DNA from: Thermodesulfobacteriales bacterium
Lineage (GTDB): Bacteria; Desulfobacterota_D; UBA1144; Nemesobacterales; UBA2774
Assembly: GCA_004525335.1 (NCBI GenBank)
Contig: SPCL01000078.1
Location: 1-9,452 of the forward strand
Reading direction: 5' to 3'
Length of the DNA: 9,452 bases
The notes under the pieces were generated by a model that saw only the letters and a program-made list of their open reading frames with translations, ran no database searches and was not told the origin of the DNA. The translations under genes were made by a program, and so were the position numbers. Of this stretch, positions 1-6,575 are shown in pieces; the first letter of the stretch is position 1; every line of letters begins with the position of its first letter.

Positions 1-789
1 ACCATCTGAAGAAGCTGCCACAGCAAGGTTGGCAGGTAGAGTCCAGGGTGTTGTTGTCCAGATCATAAGAGAAGGAGAAACCCCCTCCGGCATATTCATT
101 TCTTTTGGAAGTGAGTTCGGATTCTCAATTTCAAATAGTACGTATACACTCGTGTCCTTACGGTCGTAATATTCAAGCTCTGCATCCGCTAGAGCGGTTT
201 GATTTTCAATTGACCAATGTACGGGTTTAAGGTCTCTGTAGATTAACCCTCTTTCTACAAGTTTAGAGAATACTTCTAGAACACCCGCTTCATAGTCCGG
301 GGTCATAGTCAGATAGGGGTTGTCATAATTGCCTATAGTTCCAAGTTTCTGCATCTGTTTAGACTGCATCTTTACGTACTTCTCAGCGTCAGCCTGGCAT
401 TTATATCTGATTTGCAATTTGGTTAAATCTTTGGCTTTATCTCCAAGATCTTTAAGGACTTTATGCTCTATAGGAAGTCCATGGCAGTCCCATCCCGGGA
501 TAAAGTCGACATCGTATCCGAGCATAGTTTTTGATCTGACAACGATATCTTTTAATACTTTGTTTAGTAGATGTCCTAAGTGGATAGGACCGTTTGCATA
601 CGGCGGCCCATCGTGAAAAATAAACTTATCTTTCCCCTGAGAGTTTTCTCGTATTCTCTGGTAAAGATTAATTTTGTCCCATCTTTTCTGAATCTCCGGT
701 TCTTTCTGATTGAGATTGGCCTTCATCGGGAAAGTAGTGCTAGGAAGGTTAAGTGTATCTTTATAATTTATCTTTGTTGACTCTGACAT
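1..789 (-). CDS. ileS: Isoleucyl-tRNA synthetase, N-terminal part (runs off left edge)
   Basis: Cytoplasmic class I aminoacyl-tRNA synthetase that charges tRNA-Ile with isoleucine. All 263 codons from the ATG at 787-789 to base 1 are open. The translation has the family's start (FPMKANLNQKEPEIQKRW, about residues 20-37), the class I signature HDGPPYANGPIHLGH with the HIGH box as HLGH at residues 70-73, the block IPGWDCHGLPIEHK near residues 97-109, KPVHWS near 188-193, and WTTTPWTLPAN at 244-254, which begins the CP1 editing domain. The rest of the editing domain, the KMSKS loop and the anticodon-binding domain lie outside the window; the family is usually a little over 900 residues. An in-frame TAG lies three codons upstream of the ATG, so no longer start is possible. 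The ribosome binding site is weak: GAG lies 4 nt from the ATG, and an AGGAG about 15 nt away is too far to be ideal. The assignment is very secure from the motifs. Confidence 0.96.
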   Translation of the reverse strand, partial: MSESTKINYKDTLNLPSTTFPMKANLNQKEPEIQKRWDKINLYQRIRENSQGKDKFIFHDGPPYANGPIHLGHLLNKVLKDIVVRSKTMLGYDVDFIPGWDCHGLPIEHKVLKDLGDKAKDLTKLQIRYKCQADAEKYVKMQSKQMQKLGTIGNYDNPYLTMTPDYEAGVLEVFSKLVERGLIYRDLKPVHWSIENQTALADAELEYYDRKDTSVYVLFEIENPNSLPKEMNMPEGVSPSLMIWTTTPWTLPANLAVAASSDG

Positions 790-824
790 ATAGCTCTAAT
801 TAATCTCCTAAATTATTCATAAAA

Positions 825-830
825 ATTATA
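825..830 (-). promoter_or_regulatory. Candidate -10 box for ileS
   Basis: Reading the minus strand, a perfect TATAAT lies about 36 nt upstream of the ileS ATG, in the AT-rich 151-nt gap between the 118-aa gene and ileS. Transcription from it would give a leader of roughly 30 nt that includes an AGGAG. No good -35 is present at 16-18 nt spacing; a TTGAAT sits upstream but only 14 nt away. No clear hairpin terminator for the preceding gene is visible in the gap. Confidence 0.25.
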
Positions 831-940
831 CTAAGCAGAATTTTATTCAATTAGATCAATAAGATAGAAAGTGAATATTTGATTCTGAGTTGAGGGAAAA
901 TATTAGCTTAGATGAGATGAAATGCAAATTATGTTAAAGA

Positions 941-1297
941 CTAGGTTTCTTCTTGAATCTTCTCTCCCACCACATGCTTTAATTCAACTAAGATCTGACT
1001 GGCGAAAACCACCCATTTGTCCCATTCCTCAATGTAATCTTTGTTTTGATCTACAGGTTTTAGCAACTTAAAGCCGTAATTAGTATGTTCAATCTGGAAA
1101 TTATCGTCTTCGTTTAGCTTCTTTTCTAATATCTCAACATATCTATTAAGCAGTTTTAACTTTACCTCATCGCCTTCCCTAAATTCAGCAATAAACTTTT
1201 CTGCAGTTTGTGCAGTAGGCATTTGCATAAAGGAACTCTTCTCGAAATAAATGCCCTTATTCAGGTATTCAGCTTTCATTGAGATTAAAACTTCCAT
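941..1297 (-). CDS. Hypothetical acidic 118-aa protein
   Basis: I do not recognise this protein. It has 118 residues, no signal peptide, no obvious transmembrane segment and no cysteine, so it is probably soluble and cytoplasmic. It is rich in Glu and Lys and looks largely helical: residues about 30-65 (AEKFIAEFREGDEVKLKLLN onward, then YVEILEKKLNEDD) and the C-terminal part (DYIEEWDKWVVFASQILVEL, about residues 87-106) read as amphipathic helices, with a short beta-like stretch (FQIEHTNYGFKLLKP) between them. The start at 1297 is supported by GAGGG ending 4 nt upstream of the ATG and by a sigma70-like promoter just upstream. A second ATG seven codons in is possible but has no comparable binding site. 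It is divergent from the SDR gene and upstream of ileS on the same strand. A real gene is likely from its promoter, SD and residue composition; the function is unknown. Confidence 0.75.
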   Translation of the reverse strand: MEVLISMKAEYLNKGIYFEKSSFMQMPTAQTAEKFIAEFREGDEVKLKLLNRYVEILEKKLNEDDNFQIEHTNYGFKLLKPVDQNKDYIEEWDKWVVFASQILVELKHVVGEKIQEET

Positions 1298-1324
1298 TTC
1301 GCCCTCTGTCCTTATATAAGCTCT

Positions 1325-1354
1325 ATTTTAAGACGTTATAGGTTTTCATGTCAA
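1325..1354 (-). promoter_or_regulatory. Sigma70-like promoter of the 118-aa gene
   Basis: On the minus strand a perfect -35 TTGACA (1349-1354) is followed after 18 nt by TAAAAT (1325-1330), a 5-of-6 match to the -10 consensus. Transcription would start near 1318, giving a leader of about 20 nt that still contains the GAGGG ribosome binding site before the ATG at 1297. This is one of the two best promoter matches in the window. Confidence 0.6.
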
Positions 1355-1391
1355 GATGGTTTTATTTCTAATAAATTAGCCTGCTTTGAAG

Positions 1392-1404
1392 TATAATGAT
1401 TATA
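1392..1404. promoter_or_regulatory. Palindromic double -10 element upstream of the SDR gene
   Basis: The sequence TATAATGATTATA is a perfect 6-1-6 palindrome and reads TATAAT on both strands. On the plus strand it could serve as the -10 of the SDR gene, with a start near 1404 and a leader of about 28 nt containing the GGAG motifs. No convincing -35 lies 16-18 nt upstream, so it would need an activator, or the match may be chance in AT-rich DNA. It could also be a small operator. Confidence 0.25.
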
Positions 1405-1432
1405 AATATTTTGAATAGGAGTGGAGATCACA

Positions 1433-2146
1433 ATGAAGCGTCTTGAGAATAAAGTAGCTGTTATAACCGGTGGCACTGGTGGTTTAGGAAAAACTGTCGT
1501 TTCGGTTTTTCTAAACGAAGGAGCTACAGTATTTAGTACTTATACCAAAAGGGAGCATCTTGGAGAGTCCTTAGAATTAAAAGATAAATATGGCGATAGA
1601 TTAATATTTGCCAAAGCTAATGTGACTAAAGCAAATGATATGGCCAAGGTTGCGGAGAGAGCTATTCAAAAGTCTGGTCGAGTTGATTTCTTGATAAACA
1701 TTGTCGGCGGGTTTGCAATGGCTAAGATAACAGATACGGATGAATCTATGTGGAACAGAATGATAGACATGAACCTAAACTCGGTATTTCTTTCCTCAAG
1801 AGCAGTCGTTCCCCAAATGATCAAACAAAAATACGGCCGAATAATTAATATAGGAGCCCGCCCTGCTCTAAATGGAGTTAAGAATATGTCTGCTTACGGA
1901 GCATCGAAGGCGGCTGTATTAAATCTTACTCAATCACTGGCGGATGAACTTTCGGACTACAACATAAACGTAAATGCAATTATTCCAGGAACTATGGATA
2001 CTCCCAGAAACAGAAAAGATATGCCAAAGGCTGATTTTAAAAAATGGGTTAACCCTCAAGAGATAGCAGAAGTCATTACTTTTCTTTGTTCTAGGGAAGC
2101 TGATAAAATCAGCGGAGCAATTTTGCCGGTTTATGGAAAGGCATAA
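1433..2146 (+). CDS. SDR-family oxidoreductase, dihydropteridine-reductase-like (Ser-less active site)
   Basis: NAD(P)-dependent short-chain dehydrogenase/reductase of 237 aa, typical classical SDR length, single Rossmann domain, cytoplasmic. The cofactor loop TGGTGGLG is at residues 12-19, the NxxG-type stretch NIVGG at 89-93, the structural Asn at 114 (MNLNSVF), and the catalytic YxxxK as Y155 and K159 (AYGASK). The usual catalytic Ser (as in NISS or IGS) is replaced by Ala142 in INIGARPAL; the same GA(R/K)xAL pattern occurs in dihydropteridine reductases and a related bacterial SDR group. Lys39 and Arg40 after beta strand 2 suggest NADPH preference. I chose ATG 1433 because GGAG ends 6 nt upstream; the in-frame GTG at 1421 would have its AGGA directly abutting it and would add four residues. 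The substrate cannot be read from sequence. It stands alone on this strand and converges on the neighbouring operon. Confidence 0.93.
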   Translation: MKRLENKVAVITGGTGGLGKTVVSVFLNEGATVFSTYTKREHLGESLELKDKYGDRLIFAKANVTKANDMAKVAERAIQKSGRVDFLINIVGGFAMAKITDTDESMWNRMIDMNLNSVFLSSRAVVPQMIKQKYGRIINIGARPALNGVKNMSAYGASKAAVLNLTQSLADELSDYNINVNAIIPGTMDTPRNRKDMPKADFKKWVNPQEIAEVITFLCSREADKISGAILPVYGKA

Positions 2147-2149
2147 GGG

Positions 2150-3658
2150 CTATCTATTCTCATCAGACCAATCATTTATTATCAAATCTAATAGATGCTC
2201 GCCAAAGTCTGAAGCAGTTTTGATATCTTCTCTTGAGATCTCGACGTTGTTTAGATACTGAAGCCTTAGGACATCTGAATCAGAATATTCAGGAATTAAG
2301 TATCCGTAGAAGAAGCCTAACTCTCTTAATTTAGAAGCTATGTATCCCGCACCCTTTTTGTTTAAAGGAAGGTCCGCGTATATACAATCGACCCTCTGTA
2401 TGCAAAGCTGCTTTAGATGGAAATGAATTTCCTCTAGCGTCCTTTTGCCGAATTCATCAACTGTTATTATTCCCTGATTGTGGTCTGAGCGGATAGATAC
2501 CGTCATCTGACCGTTTCCTTTTTTAGAATACTTCGAGTTTATATTCTCAGAAATGTACTCTCTCTCAAATCCAATACGACTATAGATTGTTTCAATTATC
2601 TCTTTATATACCTCAGGCACATAAACTTTAACAGGCTTACTTTTAAGGATAGGCGTAAACATGAGAGCTATAGATTGTCGCCTCGGTTTTTCGTCCTCAG
2701 ATATGTTTTGAAATGAAACAGTCCCCGGGCTATATCCTAATAGAAATCCCGTCTCACAAGAGCCTAGCTCAAGGCTTCCTTTCTGGCTGTATGGGTGGAC
2801 TGTGACCGCTTCACCATAAACTCCAATTACCCCATGGGAGGAAGCATGTTCAGTCATGTAAGTTTTCATTTTCGGGAAAATATGATGCCCTCGGTAGCGA
2901 GGGTCAACGACCGCTTCCCCAGATTCTCCTACTTTAGCGCCAGGTTTGCTGTAGATTAAAGCTAGATGACCTACAAGCTCGTCATCGCTGTTATATGCCC
3001 CACATGAGGTCATTAACTGAGAATGCAGACGGGCTTCGATCTGTTCAGGGTAGTACATAAATTCATTTGCGTAGCTGTATCCGTAGCATTTGTAAACCAA
3101 TCTTACAAGTTCATGAACTTTGCTATGATTGAAACTATCTATTTTAATTTCTGCGCTCAGTTGGGCAGGTTCCTGTTTTAAGTGCTCGTGGTGCTCAGAG
3201 ATATCCATTTCTTCTCTAATATCAGAGGCGGGTAGATTTTTTACTATCTCTGTCCTGTTTCCCAGAGTTCCCAGGCAATAAAAATTGACTTGATCAGCAT
3301 AGCTTTTGGATAGATATGATTTGAACCGCGCATCTTCACCTAATTCAAGATTTTCATAATCAAATGGGAGCCCTTTGTCTTCAAGTGATATTACAAAAGT
3401 ATGTAGACGTTTAAATATGGAAATTTCTATAGGCTTACATGTGTCTTCCTGAAACCCATATTTCACAATATTGTTGAATATTTCAACTAAAACTTTATCT
3501 AGATGCCCAGTGTCTTTTTTGCTAATTCCATTTGCATTAGCGAGATCACTTACAACATCCACAATAGCGCTCAAATACTTTTCTTCGGGCAGTATTGTAA
3601 GATGCGCTATTTGAACTTCATGTGAGTTGCCTTGAGACTGAGTAGAGTCGTTGCTCAT
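2150..3658 (-). CDS. HATPase_c (RsbW-like) - GNAT acetyltransferase fusion protein
   Basis: Soluble multidomain protein, 502 aa from ATG 3658. Residues about 15-140 resemble an RsbW-type (HATPase_c_2) ATP-binding fold: an N-box VEIFNNIVKYG with E59, N63 and Y67, a G1-like DKGLPFD at 94-100, and a terminal GNRTEIVK at 133-140. The glycine-rich G2/ATP-lid segment normally between the last two is replaced by RFKSYLSKS. Residues about 170-317 read as a GNAT N-acetyltransferase, with VGHLAL and the acetyl-CoA-binding loop VDPRYRGHHIF (about 251-261). Residues about 330-475 look like a second, degenerate GNAT-type unit ending in LGFFYGY and LRLQYLNN. It is the last gene of the aceE-aceF-lpd block. 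Start choice: ATG 3658 lies 10 nt after the lpd stop; the longer ATG at 3712 would overlap lpd by 44 nt. Neither has a good SD, so coupling to lpd translation is likely. The role is unknown; protein acetylation or anti-sigma-like switching are inferences. Confidence 0.85.
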   Translation of the reverse strand: MSNDSTQSQGNSHEVQIAHLTILPEEKYLSAIVDVVSDLANANGISKKDTGHLDKVLVEIFNNIVKYGFQEDTCKPIEISIFKRLHTFVISLEDKGLPFDYENLELGEDARFKSYLSKSYADQVNFYCLGTLGNRTEIVKNLPASDIREEMDISEHHEHLKQEPAQLSAEIKIDSFNHSKVHELVRLVYKCYGYSYANEFMYYPEQIEARLHSQLMTSCGAYNSDDELVGHLALIYSKPGAKVGESGEAVVDPRYRGHHIFPKMKTYMTEHASSHGVIGVYGEAVTVHPYSQKGSLELGSCETGFLLGYSPGTVSFQNISEDEKPRRQSIALMFTPILKSKPVKVYVPEVYKEIIETIYSRIGFEREYISENINSKYSKKGNGQMTVSIRSDHNQGIITVDEFGKRTLEEIHFHLKQLCIQRVDCIYADLPLNKKGAGYIASKLRELGFFYGYLIPEYSDSDVLRLQYLNNVEISREDIKTASDFGEHLLDLIINDWSDENR

Positions 3659-3668
3659 GGGTGAAATT

Positions 3669-5099
3669 CTATCTATCTCTTTTAGGTTTGTACATATGGG
3701 TGCTGAGTCCATAGTAAACTTCAGCTGATTCCATAACTGTTTCAGATAAGGTTGGATGGGCGTGAATTGTAAGCTCTAAGTCTGATACTAAAGCCCCCAT
3801 CTCTATTGCCAAAACGCCTTCTGCTATAAGCTCTCCCGCTCCAGGGCCTACAATACCCATACCTAAAACTCTATCAGTTTCGGGATCAATTATGAGTTTT
3901 GTGACACCGTCATTTCTGTCTAATGTTGTAGCTCTACCTGAAGCGCTCCACGGGAATCTTGCAACTTTAATATTTAGTTTTTTTTCTTTAGCTTCGGTCT
4001 CTGTAATTCCGCACCATGCGATTTCAGGATCGGTGAATACGACTGCCGGTATGGCGTTTGGTTCAAAGGCTACATTTCTTCCTGCTAATACTTCGGCAAC
4101 AATCCTACCCTCATGAGTAGCTTTGTGAGCTAGCATCGGCTCTCCTGCAACATCCCCTATTGCAAATATATTACGGTCAGATGTTCTTCTTTGATTATCG
4201 GTTTTAATAAAGCCTTTACTGTCCACTTCTACACCCGTGTTTTCCAAGCCGAGGTTCTCAGAGTTAGGTTTTCGTCCAACAGATACTAACACTCTATCAA
4301 ATATCATCTCAGTATCTTCTGATCCCTCAGCTTCAAATTTTACCTTAATGCCATTTTTGGTTTCTTCCATATGAACTACTTTCGTATTTAGCATAATAGC
4401 CTCATAAATTGGTTCAGAGCTTTTTTGAAGAACTCTTACCAAGTCTCTGTCGGCTCCCTGCATAAGGCCCGAGGTCATTTCTACAACCGATACTTTTGTC
4501 CCTAAAGCTGCATATACTGTTCCTAATTCAAGACCAATATATCCCCCACCAACAACTAACATTGTTTTTGGGATTTCGGGTAGATCAAGCGCGGAGGTTG
4601 AATTTAGCAGGTGAGGAGAATCATTTGGAAAACTTGGGATATGAGCCGGCCGTGAACCTGTGGCTATCACGGCATATTCAAATTCCAACTCTTCCATACT
4701 CCCATCGGTCCTTTTTATTTCCAGCGTGGTTGAATTTAAAAAGGTAGCCCTACCCTGTAGATAAGTCACTTTTCTTTGTCTGGATAATTGACCCAAGCCT
4801 CTTACTAATTTTTCCACTACTCCATTTTTCCAATCGCGCAGTTTGTCCAGATCTATTTTCGGTTTGTTAAATGTAATCCCTAAATTTTTTAAATGTTCAG
4901 CTTCCGAGATTACTTTAGCACTATGGAGTAAAGCCTTAGAAGGTATACATCCTCTGTAGAGACATACTCCACCAGGATTATCTTCAGGGTCTATCATTGT
5001 AACCTCGAGCCCTAGGTCTGCGGCTAAGAATGCTGCCGGGTAACCGCCCGGGCCGGCTCCAATAATTGCTACTTGTGTTTTGTTTTCTGCGTTACTCAT
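3669..5099 (-). CDS. lpd: Dihydrolipoyl dehydrogenase (E3 of pyruvate dehydrogenase complex)
   Basis: FAD-dependent disulfide oxidoreductase that reoxidises dihydrolipoyl groups on E2 and passes electrons to NAD+. The 476-aa length is normal for the family. The FAD-binding GAGPGGY is at residues 14-20, the redox disulfide CLYRGC gives C46 and C51, the NAD-binding GGGYIGLELG is at 184-193, the second FAD motif IFAIGDVAGEP is at 311-321, and the active-site base HAHPTLSE gives H448 and E453 for the dimer interface. There is no N-terminal lipoyl domain, unlike some E3 proteins. The ATG at 5099 follows an AGAGAG-type purine-rich site and lies 24 nt after the E2 stop, which fits co-transcription with aceF. 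All key residues are present. Because it sits in the pyruvate dehydrogenase operon its main partner should be this E2, though E3 is often shared with the 2-oxoglutarate dehydrogenase and glycine cleavage systems. Confidence 0.97.
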   Translation of the reverse strand: MSNAENKTQVAIIGAGPGGYPAAFLAADLGLEVTMIDPEDNPGGVCLYRGCIPSKALLHSAKVISEAEHLKNLGITFNKPKIDLDKLRDWKNGVVEKLVRGLGQLSRQRKVTYLQGRATFLNSTTLEIKRTDGSMEELEFEYAVIATGSRPAHIPSFPNDSPHLLNSTSALDLPEIPKTMLVVGGGYIGLELGTVYAALGTKVSVVEMTSGLMQGADRDLVRVLQKSSEPIYEAIMLNTKVVHMEETKNGIKVKFEAEGSEDTEMIFDRVLVSVGRKPNSENLGLENTGVEVDSKGFIKTDNQRRTSDRNIFAIGDVAGEPMLAHKATHEGRIVAEVLAGRNVAFEPNAIPAVVFTDPEIAWCGITETEAKEKKLNIKVARFPWSASGRATTLDRNDGVTKLIIDPETDRVLGMGIVGPGAGELIAEGVLAIEMGALVSDLELTIHAHPTLSETVMESAEVYYGLSTHMYKPKRDR

Positions 5100-5123
5100 T
5101 TTACTCTCTTCTTGTTAATTGAG

Positions 5124-6494
5124 TCATCCCTCAAGCGGTATCTTGAAAGGCTCCTCAAGGGCCTCAATTATCCAGCGTAAAAATCTTATGGCATCAGCCC
5201 CGTCTATTAGTCTATGATCGTATGAAAGAGATAGAGGGAGCATAAGTCTTGGCAGAAACCCTCCGTCTATATAGACAGGCTCAATGGCTGAGCGTGATAT
5301 ACCAAGTATGGCAACTTCAGGGGCATTAAGTACAGGGGAAAAATATGTGCCGCCGATACCACCCAAGTTGCTTATCGTAAAAGTGCCGCCTTGAAGCTCA
5401 TCAACTGTGATTTTTTTGTTCCTGGCCTTTTCTGATAGCTCGCTCAGCTCGACAGATAATTTAGTGATGTTCTTTTTGTTTACATCTTTTATTACAGGGA
5501 CAAGAAGACCTCTATCGGTATCTACGGCTACTCCGATGTTATAGTATTTCTTATATAAAATTTCTCCATTTTCCATATCCACACTAGCGTTGAACTCAGG
5601 GAAAGCTTTTAAGGCGGATGCTATAACCTTTAGAATAATTGAGGTCATAGTTAATTTGCCGCCTGCTTTTGCAACACTGTCACCAAATTCTTTTCTGAGT
5701 TTCTCAAGCTCTGTTATATCGGCTTTGTCATACTGTGTTACATGAGGGGCGGTCCATGCTTTGGTTAAACGCTCAGCGGTAAGTCTCCTCACCTTAGACA
5801 TTGGAGTGCGGTCTATGTTGCCCCATTTGTCGGAACTTGCTTTGTCCTTAGGATCTTGAGGTTCAATCACAGGAGGTTCCGGAGCTTGTGGTTCGCTTTT
5901 TGGTTTAGATCTTTTCCCAGGCGCATAATTTCTAATATCATCTTCTGATATTCGTCCTCCCGGACCTGTTCCTTCTACTAGATTTATATCTATACCGAGT
6001 TCCCTTGCCATTCTTCTTGTAGTCGGTGAAGCCGGCACAGCATTCTTATTCTTAGCTAATGGTTCTGCGGTATCCGGGATTTCTTTTTCTTCTGAGTTTT
6101 CTGTTAAATCCTGTGTAGTGTTTAGCTCTACTTCTTGAGGCTCTGATTCAGGGTCGGCATCCATCTCTTCTTCTACTTCTTTTTCCGCGACTTCTTCTAT
6201 TACTTCATCTTGTGTTTTAGCAACCTCTTTGACTTGAGAGCCTTTAGTCTTTGCTTTACCGTCATCTATTGTTACCAGCAGCTGGCCAACTTTTATTGTG
6301 TCGCCTTCTTTTATATGTACCTCTTTGATTGTTCCTGCGGCTGGTGCGGGGATTTCGATTGCGGCTTTATCAGTTTCTATTTCTAATAGCGCTTGGTCTT
6401 CAACTACTGTATCGCCAACAGATACAAACACACCTATGACATCACCTGTTTCAATGTCTTCTCCAAGATCGGGCAGCTTATATTCGATAGTCAT
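5124..6494 (-). CDS. aceF: Dihydrolipoyllysine acetyltransferase (E2 of pyruvate dehydrogenase complex)
   Basis: Core-forming E2 that takes the acetyl group from E1 on lipoyl-lysine and gives it to CoA. At 456 aa it has one lipoyl domain (residues 1-77, lipoyl Lys43 in ETDKAAIEIPAP), a long Glu-rich linker (about 80-150), an E1/E3-binding domain (about 153-190, VPASPTTRRMARELGIDINL then GTGPGGRISEDDI), a second Pro/Lys-rich linker (about 191-225), and the catalytic domain (about 227-456). The catalytic HxxxDG is HRLIDG with H427 and D431, and GGTYFSPVLNAPEVAILGIS matches pyruvate-type E2 proteins. Enterobacterial AceF carries three lipoyl domains, so this is a shorter form. The ATG at 6494 has AAGGGG about 9 nt upstream. 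It sits 81 nt after aceE and 24 nt before lpd, consistent with one operon. The acetyl-transfer assignment over other 2-oxo acid E2 types rests on the neighbouring aceE. Confidence 0.96.
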   Translation of the reverse strand: MTIEYKLPDLGEDIETGDVIGVFVSVGDTVVEDQALLEIETDKAAIEIPAPAAGTIKEVHIKEGDTIKVGQLLVTIDDGKAKTKGSQVKEVAKTQDEVIEEVAEKEVEEEMDADPESEPQEVELNTTQDLTENSEEKEIPDTAEPLAKNKNAVPASPTTRRMARELGIDINLVEGTGPGGRISEDDIRNYAPGKRSKPKSEPQAPEPPVIEPQDPKDKASSDKWGNIDRTPMSKVRRLTAERLTKAWTAPHVTQYDKADITELEKLRKEFGDSVAKAGGKLTMTSIILKVIASALKAFPEFNASVDMENGEILYKKYYNIGVAVDTDRGLLVPVIKDVNKKNITKLSVELSELSEKARNKKITVDELQGGTFTISNLGGIGGTYFSPVLNAPEVAILGISRSAIEPVYIDGGFLPRLMLPLSLSYDHRLIDGADAIRFLRWIIEALEEPFKIPLEG

Positions 6495-6575
6495 TTGGTC
6501 TTACCCCTTGAGTTTCTCTATTACTAATTATAGCTAGTATCTTAAGCAACTAAAATCAACTTGACGCTGTTATGA

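Noticed and set aside
329..616. Plus-strand open frame of 95 aa
   Set aside because: It lies entirely antisense to ileS, whose translation shows clear synthetase motifs across the same bases; the plus-strand product has no recognisable features.
1421..1432. GTG at 1421 as the SDR start
   Set aside because: The AGGA would directly abut the GTG, while ATG 1433 has GGAG at a proper 6-nt spacing and begins the normal SDR N terminus.
6527..6532. TATAAT on the minus strand in the aceE-aceF gap as an internal promoter
   Set aside because: The only TTGA-type -35 (TTGATT) lies 21 nt away, too far for sigma70, and the 81-nt gap is ordinary for a co-transcribed pair.
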